Part shown: piece by piece, positions 24,511-32,973 of the stretch
Position numbering within the stretch: position 1 is the stretch's first letter
Layout: each line of letters starts with the position of its first letter
DNA from: CATOSP01 sp965204715
GTDB taxonomy: Bacteria > Chloroflexota > Dehalococcoidia > Lucifugimonadales > UBA3495
Length of the DNA stretch: 64,000 bases
NCBI GenBank assembly: GCA_965204715.1
Contig: OZ242009.1
Coordinates: 4,246,512-4,310,511, forward strand
Reading direction: 5' to 3'
The notes under the pieces: generated by a model
The model's database searches: none
The model's input: only the letters and a program-made list of their open reading frames with translations
Told to the model about the DNA's origin: nothing
Made by a program: the position numbers and the translations under genes

Positions 24511-25800
24511 TTGTCTTTCACCAGTGGACTCAAGTGCCGGGAGTGCGGCAGGGAGTTTCCCTCCGAACCCCTGAATGTGTGTGATTTCTGCTTCGGGCCG
24601 TTGGAAGTGGTCTACGACTACGCCACCATTTCCGAGGTCATCAGCCACGACCGGATTAGCAGCGGCCCCCTCAGCATCTGGCGCTACCATGACCTGCTCC
24701 CTGCCAGTGGTGAGGATCCGGTCGACATTATGGCCGGGTTCACTCCCCTGATGAAGGCCCGGAACCTGGGTAAGCGCTTGGGCCTCAACAACCTCTACAT
24801 TAAGAACGACAGCGTAAACCCATCCTTCTCCTTCAAAGACAGGGTTGTCTCCGTCGCATCAACCAAGGCCGTCGAGTTCGGCTTCGACACACTTGCCTGC
24901 GCCTCCACTGGCAACTTGGCTTGCAGCGTCGCCGCCCACTCCGCCCGCGCCGGCATCCGTTCCTACGTCTTCATCCCATGGGACTTGGAGACCGGCAAGA
25001 TAGTCGGCGCAGCCGTCTACGGCCCCACACTGGTATCCGTTGAGGGCACCTACGATGAGGTGAACCGCCTTTGCAGCGAAGTGGCCGACAACTACCCCTG
25101 GGCCTTCGTCAACATCAACATGCGCCCCTACTACGCCGAGGGCAGCAAGACCCTTGGCTACGAGGTTGCCGAACAACTGGACTGGCGGCTGCCGGACCAC
25201 GTGGTCATTCCCAGCGCCTCCGGGGCCATGTTCACCAAGATATGGAAGGGCTTCAATGAACTGGCTTGCCTGGGCCTGCTCGATGGCGTGGAGGCCAGTT
25301 CCTTCGGACCCGACCAGAACACCGTCCACCACCCGGCCGTCACCACCCGGATGCACATGGCGCAGGCCGAAGGCTGTTCCCCCATCGTGTCCGCTTGGGC
25401 CAACGGTCAGGCCCATGTCGTCCCGGTGCGTCCCGACACCATCGCCAAGTCCCTGGCCATCGGCAATCCTGCCGACGGAATATACGCCATCCGCGTATTG
25501 AACGAGTCCGGCGGCACTGCCAACGCAGTCCCCGAGCCGGAGGTAGTCGAGGGCATCAAACTGCTGGCCCAGACCGAGGGGATTTTCACCGAGACCGCCG
25601 GCGGCGTTACCGTATCGGCCCTGAAGTCCCTGGCCGAGAGCGGCGCAATCCAACCCGATGAGTTGACCGTCGTATACATAACGGGCAACGGTCTGAAAAC
25701 CCTGGAAGCTGTCGATAGTGTGGTCAATCCCCTTTCCGTCAAGCCCACTATGAGGTCTTTTGAAGGCGCTCTCAACGAGCGGATCGCCGTTGGTGGGTGA
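24511..25800 (+). CDS. thrC: Threonine synthase
   Basis: This 429-residue PLP enzyme starts at TTG 24511, ten bases after AAGGAGGT; an in-frame start at 24475 lies before that site. An N-terminal zinc ribbon (CRECGREF, CDFCFG) precedes the fold type II core: FSFKDRVV with the PLP lysine, ASTGNLACSVAAH, SASGAMFTKIWKG and a C-terminal YITGNGLKT. It converts O-phosphohomoserine to threonine. NIL-domain and MoaD-like genes follow within 400 bases, hinting at a joint sulfur amino acid or aspartate-family cluster. Confidence 0.93.
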   Translation: MSFTSGLKCRECGREFPSEPLNVCDFCFGPLEVVYDYATISEVISHDRISSGPLSIWRYHDLLPASGEDPVDIMAGFTPLMKARNLGKRLGLNNLYIKNDSVNPSFSFKDRVVSVASTKAVEFGFDTLACASTGNLACSVAAHSARAGIRSYVFIPWDLETGKIVGAAVYGPTLVSVEGTYDEVNRLCSEVADNYPWAFVNINMRPYYAEGSKTLGYEVAEQLDWRLPDHVVIPSASGAMFTKIWKGFNELACLGLLDGVEASSFGPDQNTVHHPAVTTRMHMAQAEGCSPIVSAWANGQAHVVPVRPDTIAKSLAIGNPADGIYAIRVLNESGGTANAVPEPEVVEGIKLLAQTEGIFTETAGGVTVSALKSLAESGAIQPDELTVVYITGNGLKTLEAVDSVVNPLSVKPTMRSFEGALNERIAVGG

Positions 25801-25869
25801 CTCATGCCGACGACGATATGCCATACTGCTGTGCCGTCTGGCACGTGCGTTTAGGGCCCGTCTCTCGAT

Positions 25870-26112
25870 ATGGGAAAGCAACGCGTCAAGTTCACGTTCC
25901 TGGATGACCTGGTCAAGCAGCCGATAATCTACCGGCTGGGCCAGAGTTTCGATATTGTGACCAACATCCGCCGGGCTGACGTGCGCGAGGACATGGGTTG
26001 GGTAGTCCTTGAGCTGGACGGTGACGACGCGGATATCCAGCGCGGCTTGGACTGGGTCAGCGCCATCGGAGTCCGGATAGACCCGGTAAGCGGGGACGTT
26101 GTAGAAGGTTAG
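25870..26112 (+). CDS. NIL-domain protein
   Basis: This 80-residue protein has the pattern KFTFLDDLVKQPIIYRLGQSFD and VREDMGWVVLELDGDDADIQ, that of the NIL domain, an ACT-like fold found at the C-terminus of methionine-importer ATPases (MetN) and as small stand-alone proteins. There is no ribosome site of note. It lies between thrC and a sulfur-carrier-like gene, so a role in sulfur amino acid metabolism is the likeliest inference. Confidence 0.8.
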   Translation: MGKQRVKFTFLDDLVKQPIIYRLGQSFDIVTNIRRADVREDMGWVVLELDGDDADIQRGLDWVSAIGVRIDPVSGDVVEG

Positions 26113-26183
26113 GGTCCGGTCAATCAAAGGGTCCGCGCGGCGGGGAACCAGCTTTGCTGCCGACTACAGGAGGAGATTCCCAA

Positions 26184-26462
26184 ATGAGCGTTTTAGTCCG
26201 TATCCCCACGCCCTTGCGCCGGATGACCAATGGGCTGGACAAGGTGGAGATGGAGTCCTCCAACCTGTCCGAACTGGTTGAGAAGCTGGACGCCGAGTAT
26301 CCCGGATTCAAGGAGCGGCTGGTCGACGAGAACGGCGAGTTGCGTTACTTCGTCAACATCTACGTCAACGGCGAGGACGTCCGCTTTCTCAAGGGTCTTG
26401 AGACCTTCACCGACTCCGGCGATGAGGTCAGCATCGTTCCCGCGGTTGCCGGAGGGTCGTAG
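26184..26462 (+). CDS. MoaD/ThiS-like ubiquitin-fold sulfur carrier
   Basis: This 92-residue protein starts at ATG 26184 after AGGAGGAG. The beta-grasp pattern (VLVRIPTPLRRMTN, ELRYFVNIYVNGEDVRFL, GDEVSIVPAVAGGS) is typical of MoaD, ThiS and CysO. The end is GG-Ser, so either trimming exposes Gly-Gly or the Ser is tolerated. With thrC and a NIL protein, a CysO- or HcyS-like role supplying sulfur for cysteine or homocysteine is plausible; no moaE, thiF or JAMM protease gene is in the window. Confidence 0.8.
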   Translation: MSVLVRIPTPLRRMTNGLDKVEMESSNLSELVEKLDAEYPGFKERLVDENGELRYFVNIYVNGEDVRFLKGLETFTDSGDEVSIVPAVAGGS

Positions 26463-26495
26463 GCCGATTGGGGCAAGCGGCAGGCGTCAAGCCTT

Positions 26496-26781
26496 TTAAG
26501 CTGGCGGTACTCCACGGAGCAACAGGGTAAACAGGATACCAATCAGTCCGGCCAGCATCCCGCCGCCGATACCTATAATCGCCACCATCAGCTTGTTGAT
26601 ATGACCGTTGAGTTGGTCTAATCCGCCTGTTGACCTGCTAAAACCCGGCGGTCATCTCTGACGCCACTTGGTCTATTCGCAGATTCAATTGCTGCTGCTG
26701 AGCCGACAGTTCCTCCACCCGCCCTTACAGTATGCCTAGCATCCGCTCCGCAGTGTCCTGGGTGTCGTCCGCCATCGCCAT
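26496..26781 (-). pseudogene. Decayed coiled-coil plus membrane-helix small protein
   Basis: From an ATG at 26781 (or 26775) the minus strand reads MADDTQDTAERMLGIL-stop-GRVEELSAQQQQLNLRI, then a second stop, then after a frameshift LDQLNGHINKLMVAIIGIGG and a hydrophobic end LAGLIGILFTLLLRG to TAA at 26496. The intact plan, heptad repeats then one membrane helix, is common in small bacterial proteins. Two stops and a frameshift show it is dead. Confidence 0.5.
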
Positions 26782-26835
26782 TTATCCATCTCTTCGCATC
26801 CAGGTTGGCTTCCCCACCATAGCCGGAAGGGGATT

Positions 26836-28089
26836 TTACCCGCCCCTGGCCCTCAGCCACTGTTCCTTTTGCTGCTGGCGCGCCCTCTCATCGGTGGGGC
26901 GGTAGGTGTTCCGGAAGTCCCGCCGGAACGCCTCGAACCTTTCCTCCAATATCGCCTCCCGCATATCCCCCATCAGGCGGTAGATGAAGCGCAGGTTGTG
27001 GATGCTGGCCAGCCTCGGCCCCAGCATCTCCTTCGCCCGGAACAAGTGCCACAGATAACCCGCCGAAAACCTTTGACAAGCATAGCAGTCGCAGCCCTCT
27101 TCCACCGGCCCTGACTGGTCGGCAAACCGCCGCTTCGTGACATCGACCCGGCCCGAGCTGGTGAACAACGCGCCATTGCGCGCCACCCGGGTCGGCAGAA
27201 CGCAGTCGAACATGTCCACCCCCCTGGCAACCGACTCCACCAGGTCCTCCGGGGAACCTACGCCCATCAGGTAGCGAGGCTTGTCCGCGGGCAACTTGGC
27301 TGCAACCTGCGCAGTGATGGCATACATCTGCTCCTTGTTCTCGCCCACCGCCAGACCGCCGATGGCGTACCCGTTGAACTCCAGTCCGTCAAACTCCAGC
27401 CCGGTGATATAGCCCGTCGATTCCTCCCGCAGGTCCGGGAACGTGCCGCCTTGAACGATGCCGAAAAGGGCCTGCTTCCGGTACGCGCCCGACTTCCGGT
27501 GGGTCTGGAGGCACTGTTCCGCCCACCTGTGGGTCCGGTCCATAGCTCGGCGCACCTGCTCCCGGCTTTCCCCGTAGGCGATGCACTGGTCCAGGCACAT
27601 GATGATGTCCGCGCCAATGATGCGCTGGTTCTCCACTGCCTTCTCCGGGGTCATCATGTGATCGCTGCCGTCGATATGGGAGCGGAAGCGTATCCCCTGG
27701 TCGTCCACCTTCCGCAGCGCGCCCATACTGAAGGCCTGGAACCCGCCGCTGTCGGTCAGCACCGGGCGCGGCCAGCCCATGAAGCCGTGAACGCCGCCGA
27801 AACTGTCCACGGCGTCCACTCCGGGCCGCAGGTAGAGGTGGTAGGCGTTGGAGAGCACCATCTCGGCCCCCGCAGCCAGCACTTCATCGGGGGTCAGTCC
27901 CTTCACGCTGCCCTGGGTGGCGACTGCGGAGAATACCGGGGTGCGCACCGTGCCGTGGGGCGTGACCATCTCCCCGGCTCGCGCCGCGCCGTTGGAGTGC
28001 AGCAGGCGGAAGGAAAAGCCTGCCCCCGGCTCCAATCGGGGGGCGGCCGCGCCCGTTCTATCCGTTCCCGTCGTGGTATCATCTACCAT
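26836..28089 (-). CDS. tgt: tRNA-guanine transglycosylase
   Basis: About 417 residues from ATG 28089; a TTG seven codons upstream (28110) is the alternative. It exchanges guanine for preQ1 at position 34 of GU(N) tRNAs. The catalytic Asp region LTDSGGFQAFSM, the GIVQGG and GGLAVGE motifs, the second Asp region (GVDMFDCVLPTRVARNG) and the zinc site CDCYACQRFSAGYLWHL, with His further on in SIHNLRF, are all intact. No other queuosine gene is nearby. Confidence 0.95.
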   Translation of the reverse strand: MVDDTTTGTDRTGAAAPRLEPGAGFSFRLLHSNGAARAGEMVTPHGTVRTPVFSAVATQGSVKGLTPDEVLAAGAEMVLSNAYHLYLRPGVDAVDSFGGVHGFMGWPRPVLTDSGGFQAFSMGALRKVDDQGIRFRSHIDGSDHMMTPEKAVENQRIIGADIIMCLDQCIAYGESREQVRRAMDRTHRWAEQCLQTHRKSGAYRKQALFGIVQGGTFPDLREESTGYITGLEFDGLEFNGYAIGGLAVGENKEQMYAITAQVAAKLPADKPRYLMGVGSPEDLVESVARGVDMFDCVLPTRVARNGALFTSSGRVDVTKRRFADQSGPVEEGCDCYACQRFSAGYLWHLFRAKEMLGPRLASIHNLRFIYRLMGDMREAILEERFEAFRRDFRNTYRPTDERARQQQKEQWLRARGG

Positions 28090-28264
28090 CAGTATCGTAT
28101 CCTGCCCCAACCGTCATTCCCGCGAAATTTGTCCCCGTGGAAACGGGGAGCGGGAATCCATTAGCCTTGGACATTAAAGGGTGCGGCCTTTCGCAAAAGC
28201 ACTGGCCAAGGTCGTCACCTATCCTATCGCGGGGCCGGAAGGGGCGCAACCAACGGGTGGTCGC

Positions 28265-28462
28265 TTGTACGAATCATTGTCCCAGTTTCTCCGCACCTTC
28301 AGCGCCGGTTATCCCCTGCCCTGGGCCCTGCTGGTAATGGGCGTAGTGGCCTGCGTCAGTCTGGCCCTTTACGTCTTCTGGGAAGTTGTGCTGCGCCTGC
28401 TGGCCGCGCCATTCACATCGCGCAAGTCCGGCCCCGGTCAGGGACGTGAGCGGGGAGGCTAG
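28265..28462 (+). CDS. Small single-pass membrane protein
   Basis: About 65 residues from TTG 28265; a GTG at 28181 would add 28 residues. One membrane helix (LPWALLVMGVVACVSLALYVFW) is followed by a basic, glycine-rich tail. It ends two bases before the TauE/SafE gene and is probably cotranscribed with it, perhaps as an accessory subunit. No family is recognised. Confidence 0.5.
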   Translation: MYESLSQFLRTFSAGYPLPWALLVMGVVACVSLALYVFWEVVLRLLAAPFTSRKSGPGQGRERGG

Positions 28463-28464
28463 GA

Positions 28465-29559
28465 ATGCTCTTCCCTAACGCCGATGTGATGGTTCATCCG
28501 GGGCTGCTCCTCCTCCTGGGCCTCATTCTGGGCACGCTCAGCGGGTTCTTCGGAGTGGGCGGCGGCTTCCTGATTACCGGCGGCCTGCTGGTGTTCGGAG
28601 TGCCCCCGGTCTTCGCCGTAGGCACGGGCCTGACGCTGATCATGGGTTCATCCATCATCAACACCCTGAAGCACCGGCGTCTCGGCAACGTGGACTTCAG
28701 GCTGGGTGCTCTCATGGTGTCCGGCACGATACCTGGGATATTCCTGGCGGAGCGGCTCAACACGGCGCTGGAGTCCGCCGGAGTGGCCGGGCCGGTCATC
28801 CGCTACATGTACGTGCTGTTCCTGGCCGCCCTGGGGCTGTTCATCGTCTACGACTACCTGCGGGCCCGGGCTCCCCGCCGTCCCGGGCGGGATGCGGGCG
28901 AAGTTACTACGGCCCGGCTGACGGAGAAGATCCGCTCCCTGCGCATACCGCCCCACCGGATAGGCGTACCCAGAGTCGGCTCAATCCCTACCTACGTATC
29001 GCTGCCCGTATCCGGCATCGAGCGCATCTCGGCCTTTGTGCCCATCGGGATCGGGTTCGGCATCGGGTTCATCGCCGGGCTGCTGGGAGCCGGCGGAGGC
29101 TTCATACTCATGCCGGTCCTGATATACGTCCTGGGAATCCCGACCACGGTAGCCATTGGCACCGACCTTTTCCAGATAGTAATCACCGGCTCGGTGGGAA
29201 CGTTCCTCTACTCCCTGTCCAACCACGTGGACCCGGTTATGGTGGTGATCATGCTGACCTCGGCGTCGGCGGGAACTCAACTGGGCGCTACGGCCACCAA
29301 ATTCGTGGAACCGGCCCGCATCCGCATCCTCTATGGCCTGACCGTCCTGAGCGGCAGCGTGGCAGTGGGACTGGAGCAGGCAGCTAACGCCACCGGCAAC
29401 GAGGCCCTGTCCACGGCCGCCTCCATAACCCTGCTGGGAGTAGCCGGACTTATGGGGCTGGTTATCCTGGGCCTGCTCATAGCCGCCAAGCTGGGCGGGA
29501 AAGAACAAACAACCCACGCCCAGGCCACAACCGCCCAGGAGCGGAACGAGAGGGACTAG
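28465..29559 (+). CDS. TauE/SafE (TSUP) family anion exporter
   Basis: This 364-residue protein has about eight membrane helices in two inverted halves. The paired glycine motifs GFFGVGGGFLITGGLL (near 27-42) and GLLGAGGGFILMPVLIYVLG (near 206-225) mark the TSUP family, which moves sulfite, sulfonates or related organic anions. A 70-residue cytoplasmic linker joins the halves. It is preceded by a small membrane protein; no sulfonate-degradation gene lies beside it, so the substrate is open. Confidence 0.9.
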   Translation: MLFPNADVMVHPGLLLLLGLILGTLSGFFGVGGGFLITGGLLVFGVPPVFAVGTGLTLIMGSSIINTLKHRRLGNVDFRLGALMVSGTIPGIFLAERLNTALESAGVAGPVIRYMYVLFLAALGLFIVYDYLRARAPRRPGRDAGEVTTARLTEKIRSLRIPPHRIGVPRVGSIPTYVSLPVSGIERISAFVPIGIGFGIGFIAGLLGAGGGFILMPVLIYVLGIPTTVAIGTDLFQIVITGSVGTFLYSLSNHVDPVMVVIMLTSASAGTQLGATATKFVEPARIRILYGLTVLSGSVAVGLEQAANATGNEALSTAASITLLGVAGLMGLVILGLLIAAKLGGKEQTTHAQATTAQERNERD

Positions 29560-29687
29560 GCCACAATGGTTTTCCGATGCCAAATAGGACTGGCCAAAAT
29601 GTGACACATTTCCGTTGACCGGGAAGATTGGGGTTATGTAGAGTTGGGCGCGTGGAAGACCGGTCGATTCCCTCGGAGGGGGTTGGC

Positions 29688-30671
29688 ATGACGGAGCTTA
29701 GGCCAATACAGATGCCTCACGTCCATGCGATACGGAAACGCCGGGGCGGCAAGATGATTGCCTTCGGCTGGTACGGCGGCAAGTTCAGCCACCTGGACTT
29801 CCTGCTTCCCCACCTGCCCAACGACGCCAGGCATTTCTGCGACGTGTTCGGCGGGTCGGCGGCCGTACTGATTAACCGGGAACCCGCCCCGGTCGAGACC
29901 TATAACGACCTGGACTCCGATCTGGTCAACTTCTTCGCCACCCTCAGGCATCCGGAAATGGGAGAGCAGTTGCTCAAAGAGATAGCGCTAACCCCCTTTT
30001 CTCGAGAGGAATTGGCGCTGGCCTGTACGCCGGAATCCGGCCTGGGACCAGTGGATCGGGCCCGGCGGTTCTACGTCAGGGCGCGGCAGACTCGCACCGG
30101 GCTGGCGCAAACCGCTTCGGCGGGACGCTGGGCCCACTGCATCCTCACTTCCCGATCCGGCATGGCCGGCGCGGTGTCCCGGTGGCTGGGGTCAATCGAA
30201 GGGCTGGCTCCGATTGTCGACAGGTTGATGCGTGTTCAGATTGACAACGCTCCCGCCCTCGAGGTCATACAACGCTACGACACGCCGGAGACATTGTTCT
30301 ACCTCGACCCGCCCTACGTCCACGACTCCCGGGGCGATACACATGCCTATCACGGTGAAATGTCCGATATTGACCACGCAGAACTGGCCCGGTTGCTGCA
30401 CTCAATCAAGGGAAGGGCCGCCATATCCGGCTACCGGAGCGATTTATACGATTCGATTTACTCCGGCTGGTATCGAGTAGACGCGCCGGAGAAGATTTGC
30501 CATTCGGTTCGCAAGCCCCGGCAGGAATCAATCTGGATGAACTACGAACCGCCACGTCATCAACTGACTTGGGAACGCCGAAGCGGACTAAATGATGCGG
30601 AGGGTGTGGTGGAAAATCTCTTGGATGAAATCATCCCAGGAGCCGGGATCGTTCAAAATCCGGTAAAGTGA
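29688..30671 (+). CDS. D12-class DNA N6-adenine methyltransferase (Dam-like)
   Basis: This 327-residue protein starts at ATG 29688 after GGGGGT. The SAM motif GWYGGKFSHLDFLLPHLP, the DVFGGSAAVLINREP segment and the catalytic LDPPYV (DPPY, as in N6-adenine methylases) occur in D12-class order. It methylates adenine in a short target; the sequence cannot be told. Its last 84 bases overlap, on the opposite strand, the end of the XcyI-like endonuclease gene, so it is part of the same restriction-modification block. Confidence 0.88.
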   Translation: MTELRPIQMPHVHAIRKRRGGKMIAFGWYGGKFSHLDFLLPHLPNDARHFCDVFGGSAAVLINREPAPVETYNDLDSDLVNFFATLRHPEMGEQLLKEIALTPFSREELALACTPESGLGPVDRARRFYVRARQTRTGLAQTASAGRWAHCILTSRSGMAGAVSRWLGSIEGLAPIVDRLMRVQIDNAPALEVIQRYDTPETLFYLDPPYVHDSRGDTHAYHGEMSDIDHAELARLLHSIKGRAAISGYRSDLYDSIYSGWYRVDAPEKICHSVRKPRQESIWMNYEPPRHQLTWERRSGLNDAEGVVENLLDEIIPGAGIVQNPVK

Positions 30672-31538
30672 GAAGTCCCGCGCGACTTGCATCTCGTCGA
30701 GCCGTCGTCTCATTTCCGGTGTTACCACGCCTAGAACTGCAAAATTCCGCGATCTGGCTGGGGTCTCGCTGAAGCTCTTTTGTATCGCGCCGAGGCGTTC
30801 GAGAGCGCCTGCCGGGTCGGTGCCACTTTTGATCTCAACGGTAGACACAATCTGCCACTCTTGATTCTCATCATGCCTTTGGAAGCTGATGTCCGGCTCG
30901 GAGCCGTAGACCATTCGTATGCCGGGATCTTCCCCCAGAATCGTGACGTTGCCTTCAACCTGCGGTTCGATGCCCTCTGCCGCTTCAAGCCATGCTGAGA
31001 TGCGGTCTTTGACTGCCTGTTCTCCTTCCTGCCCTACTATGTTGCGCAGTGAACCGTCCTCAGTGATCCCGATTGTGGCCAACACGTTCCGATAGCCGTT
31101 TTCCAACGTCCACCCGTCGGACCCTGTGATAATAACGGAGATTACTGCATTGTAAACGCGGACCACCCTCCGGCATCGCTCCAGGGTGGGCTTCCGGCGG
31201 TTAGTCCCCTCTTCCCAACTCTTTACCTGAGTCGCCATGCTCTGGACGCGCTTGAGTGACAGCGTTGCAATTCCCCGGTAGTGCAGGGAAGTTGTCGGGT
31301 GTTCTCGCAGAAGGTCCGGATGTGCGAAGACCAGTTTCGGGTCTATCTGCATGTCAATGATGTGCTGCCATCCTTCCTCCGCGATAGCAAGGTCTTCCAA
31401 TTGTTTCTCGAATTCCAGTTGCCCAGCGAAGTCGATTATCGTCTGCCGGGCTGCTAGGTCAGAGCGTTCCCGAATTCGTTGGGAGATGAGCAGCGCCCGT
31501 TGCCGTGCCTCTTCAAGGCGAGACTCCGGCTCAAGCAT
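30588..31538 (-). CDS. XcyI/Cfr9I-family type II restriction endonuclease
   Basis: This 316-residue protein starts at ATG 31538, overlapping the methylase stop by eight bases. The stretch KLVFAHPDLL, SLHYRGIATLSLKRVQ, GYRNVLATIGITEDG and the catalytic region EPDISF...STVEIKSGTDPAGALERLG with a PD-ExK core match the XcyI family, whose members cut CCCGGG. The C-terminal EIFHHTLRII is also typical. The paired N4-cytosine methylase fits known CCCGGG systems. Specificity is inferred from family resemblance only. Confidence 0.75.
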   Translation of the reverse strand: MLEPESRLEEARQRALLISQRIRERSDLAARQTIIDFAGQLEFEKQLEDLAIAEEGWQHIIDMQIDPKLVFAHPDLLREHPTTSLHYRGIATLSLKRVQSMATQVKSWEEGTNRRKPTLERCRRVVRVYNAVISVIITGSDGWTLENGYRNVLATIGITEDGSLRNIVGQEGEQAVKDRISAWLEAAEGIEPQVEGNVTILGEDPGIRMVYGSEPDISFQRHDENQEWQIVSTVEIKSGTDPAGALERLGAIQKSFSETPARSRNFAVLGVVTPEMRRRLDEMQVARDFSLYRILNDPGSWDDFIQEIFHHTLRII

Positions 31539-32973
31539 CAAGCCTTCTCCAGTGGTAGACGCACTTTCTCAGTTCCTGCCTTCCGAAGCGGCCCATCTGC
31601 TGGCTGGAGTTGCCCTTGCCACGGTCGAGTGTCCAGATGGCCTCGCACCGGAACCCCGATTGTTCCGCGAAGTCCGACAGAATCAGGTCCACCGGGACTT
31701 CCTCGCCATGATAGCGGACGTTGTCATTGACCATGAAGACGTTTCCGCCGGGCGCGATCAACCGGCCAAGCTCGCAGACTATCAGCGCCATCTCCGCAAA
31801 GTAGTTTTCAACCAAGTCTATGACGTTCCGATTGCTCAGAGACTTTGCATTCGCCCTGAGTATGGAAAGAGTTTCCTGCAACGCTTCCTGATTGTCCGCC
31901 ATGCTGACGGCTTGCGAGAACATGCTCGGGTTCCCGTACTCCTGGGCTAGCGACTGGCGCTTGGAACGGTTCTCGACGGTTGCCGATAGCAGCGCCTGCC
32001 GCAATTCCTTGAATCGGCGGGCGTCGTACCCGAGGTAGGCGAGTTCCAGGGCGTAGGTGCGGGTGTAATCGTAGCGGTTCGCGTATGGCGGCGAGGTCAC
32101 GACGGTATCGAAATGTTCCGAATCAAGATACTGGAGAGTGGTAAGACTAGAACCGTCCATAAATGTGGGACGGGAACCGCCATATTTGCGCCTCAGGTAA
32201 GGGATGTCAGCGTCAATTTCAGCAAGCCGCCGCTGCAATGCGTCTTTGAGCGTCGGGACCGATTCTTTGTGCAATTTCCGGCTTACCTTGCGCCCCGACT
32301 GCGGGTCCCAGCGAAGAAACTGCCCATCCTTGCGCGTATAGCTGACCTCTTCAAGCACACTCACGCAGGCCAGGGTCAGCACGGTTGACATGCCGGGGTC
32401 GCCTACACTGCTTATGAACTCCCTGGCCCGGGCCAAATCCTTCTCAGTAGCTTCAGGGAAAGCACGTTCAGTTATCTGGACGTGAGGGAAAATGAAACTG
32501 TCATTGTAGCTTTCACATGATATGGCATCGAGCAATTGGGCTGAGGCATCGGCTACTGCGCTCGCTTCCAACTCATTAGACGACGCGGAGATGGCATGGG
32601 CGGCCAGATTGCCCACCGGCATGAGTTCAATGCCGGTGCCCTGCAAGCCCATGCTGCAGGCCGTGAGTACAGACGTGCCGATTCCCGAGAATGGGTCAAG
32701 GACCCTCCGTGCCTTGACCCGGCCCAGAAGTTCTTGCACAAGCCGGGAAGAGAACCCTTCCTTGTACTTCAGCCATCGAAGGCCTGGGGTGTTCTTGTTC
32801 CCCTGGTAGGAGACCAGCTTGCGGCTGAGGTCCGGGCTTACCTGTATCCGGGAGTCGAACCGCTTGTACAGTTCCTCCCTAGCCGTCGTTGGCCCTCTAT
32901 GGGCATGGTTGGCGTCGATGTCCTCAACCGGCCCAGATCCCGTGTCCCGGTGGAAAAGCGGCAGGGTCGCCAT
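31531..32973 (-). CDS. DNA N4-cytosine methyltransferase of the type II system
   Basis: This 480-residue protein starts at ATG 32973 within TGATG, sharing a base with the aroB stop. It has the SAM-binding motif LDPFSGIGTSVLTA and the catalytic TSPPYANRYDYTRTYALEL, where SPPY is the N4-cytosine motif and the order is the beta-class permutation. It protects the host from the XcyI-like nuclease, whose gene overlaps its 3' end. Expression is tied by overlap to aroB, an unusual setting that may keep methylase levels steady. Confidence 0.9.
   Translation of the reverse strand: MATLPLFHRDTGSGPVEDIDANHAHRGPTTAREELYKRFDSRIQVSPDLSRKLVSYQGNKNTPGLRWLKYKEGFSSRLVQELLGRVKARRVLDPFSGIGTSVLTACSMGLQGTGIELMPVGNLAAHAISASSNELEASAVADASAQLLDAISCESYNDSFIFPHVQITERAFPEATEKDLARAREFISSVGDPGMSTVLTLACVSVLEEVSYTRKDGQFLRWDPQSGRKVSRKLHKESVPTLKDALQRRLAEIDADIPYLRRKYGGSRPTFMDGSSLTTLQYLDSEHFDTVVTSPPYANRYDYTRTYALELAYLGYDARRFKELRQALLSATVENRSKRQSLAQEYGNPSMFSQAVSMADNQEALQETLSILRANAKSLSNRNVIDLVENYFAEMALIVCELGRLIAPGGNVFMVNDNVRYHGEEVPVDLILSDFAEQSGFRCEAIWTLDRGKGNSSQQMGRFGRQELRKCVYHWRRLDA

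Noticed and set aside
28863..28888. Avoidance of CCCGGG as support for the XcyI-like specificity
   Set aside because: CCCGGG occurs in both host and prophage DNA of the window (for example in this stretch), so no depletion can be claimed by eye.
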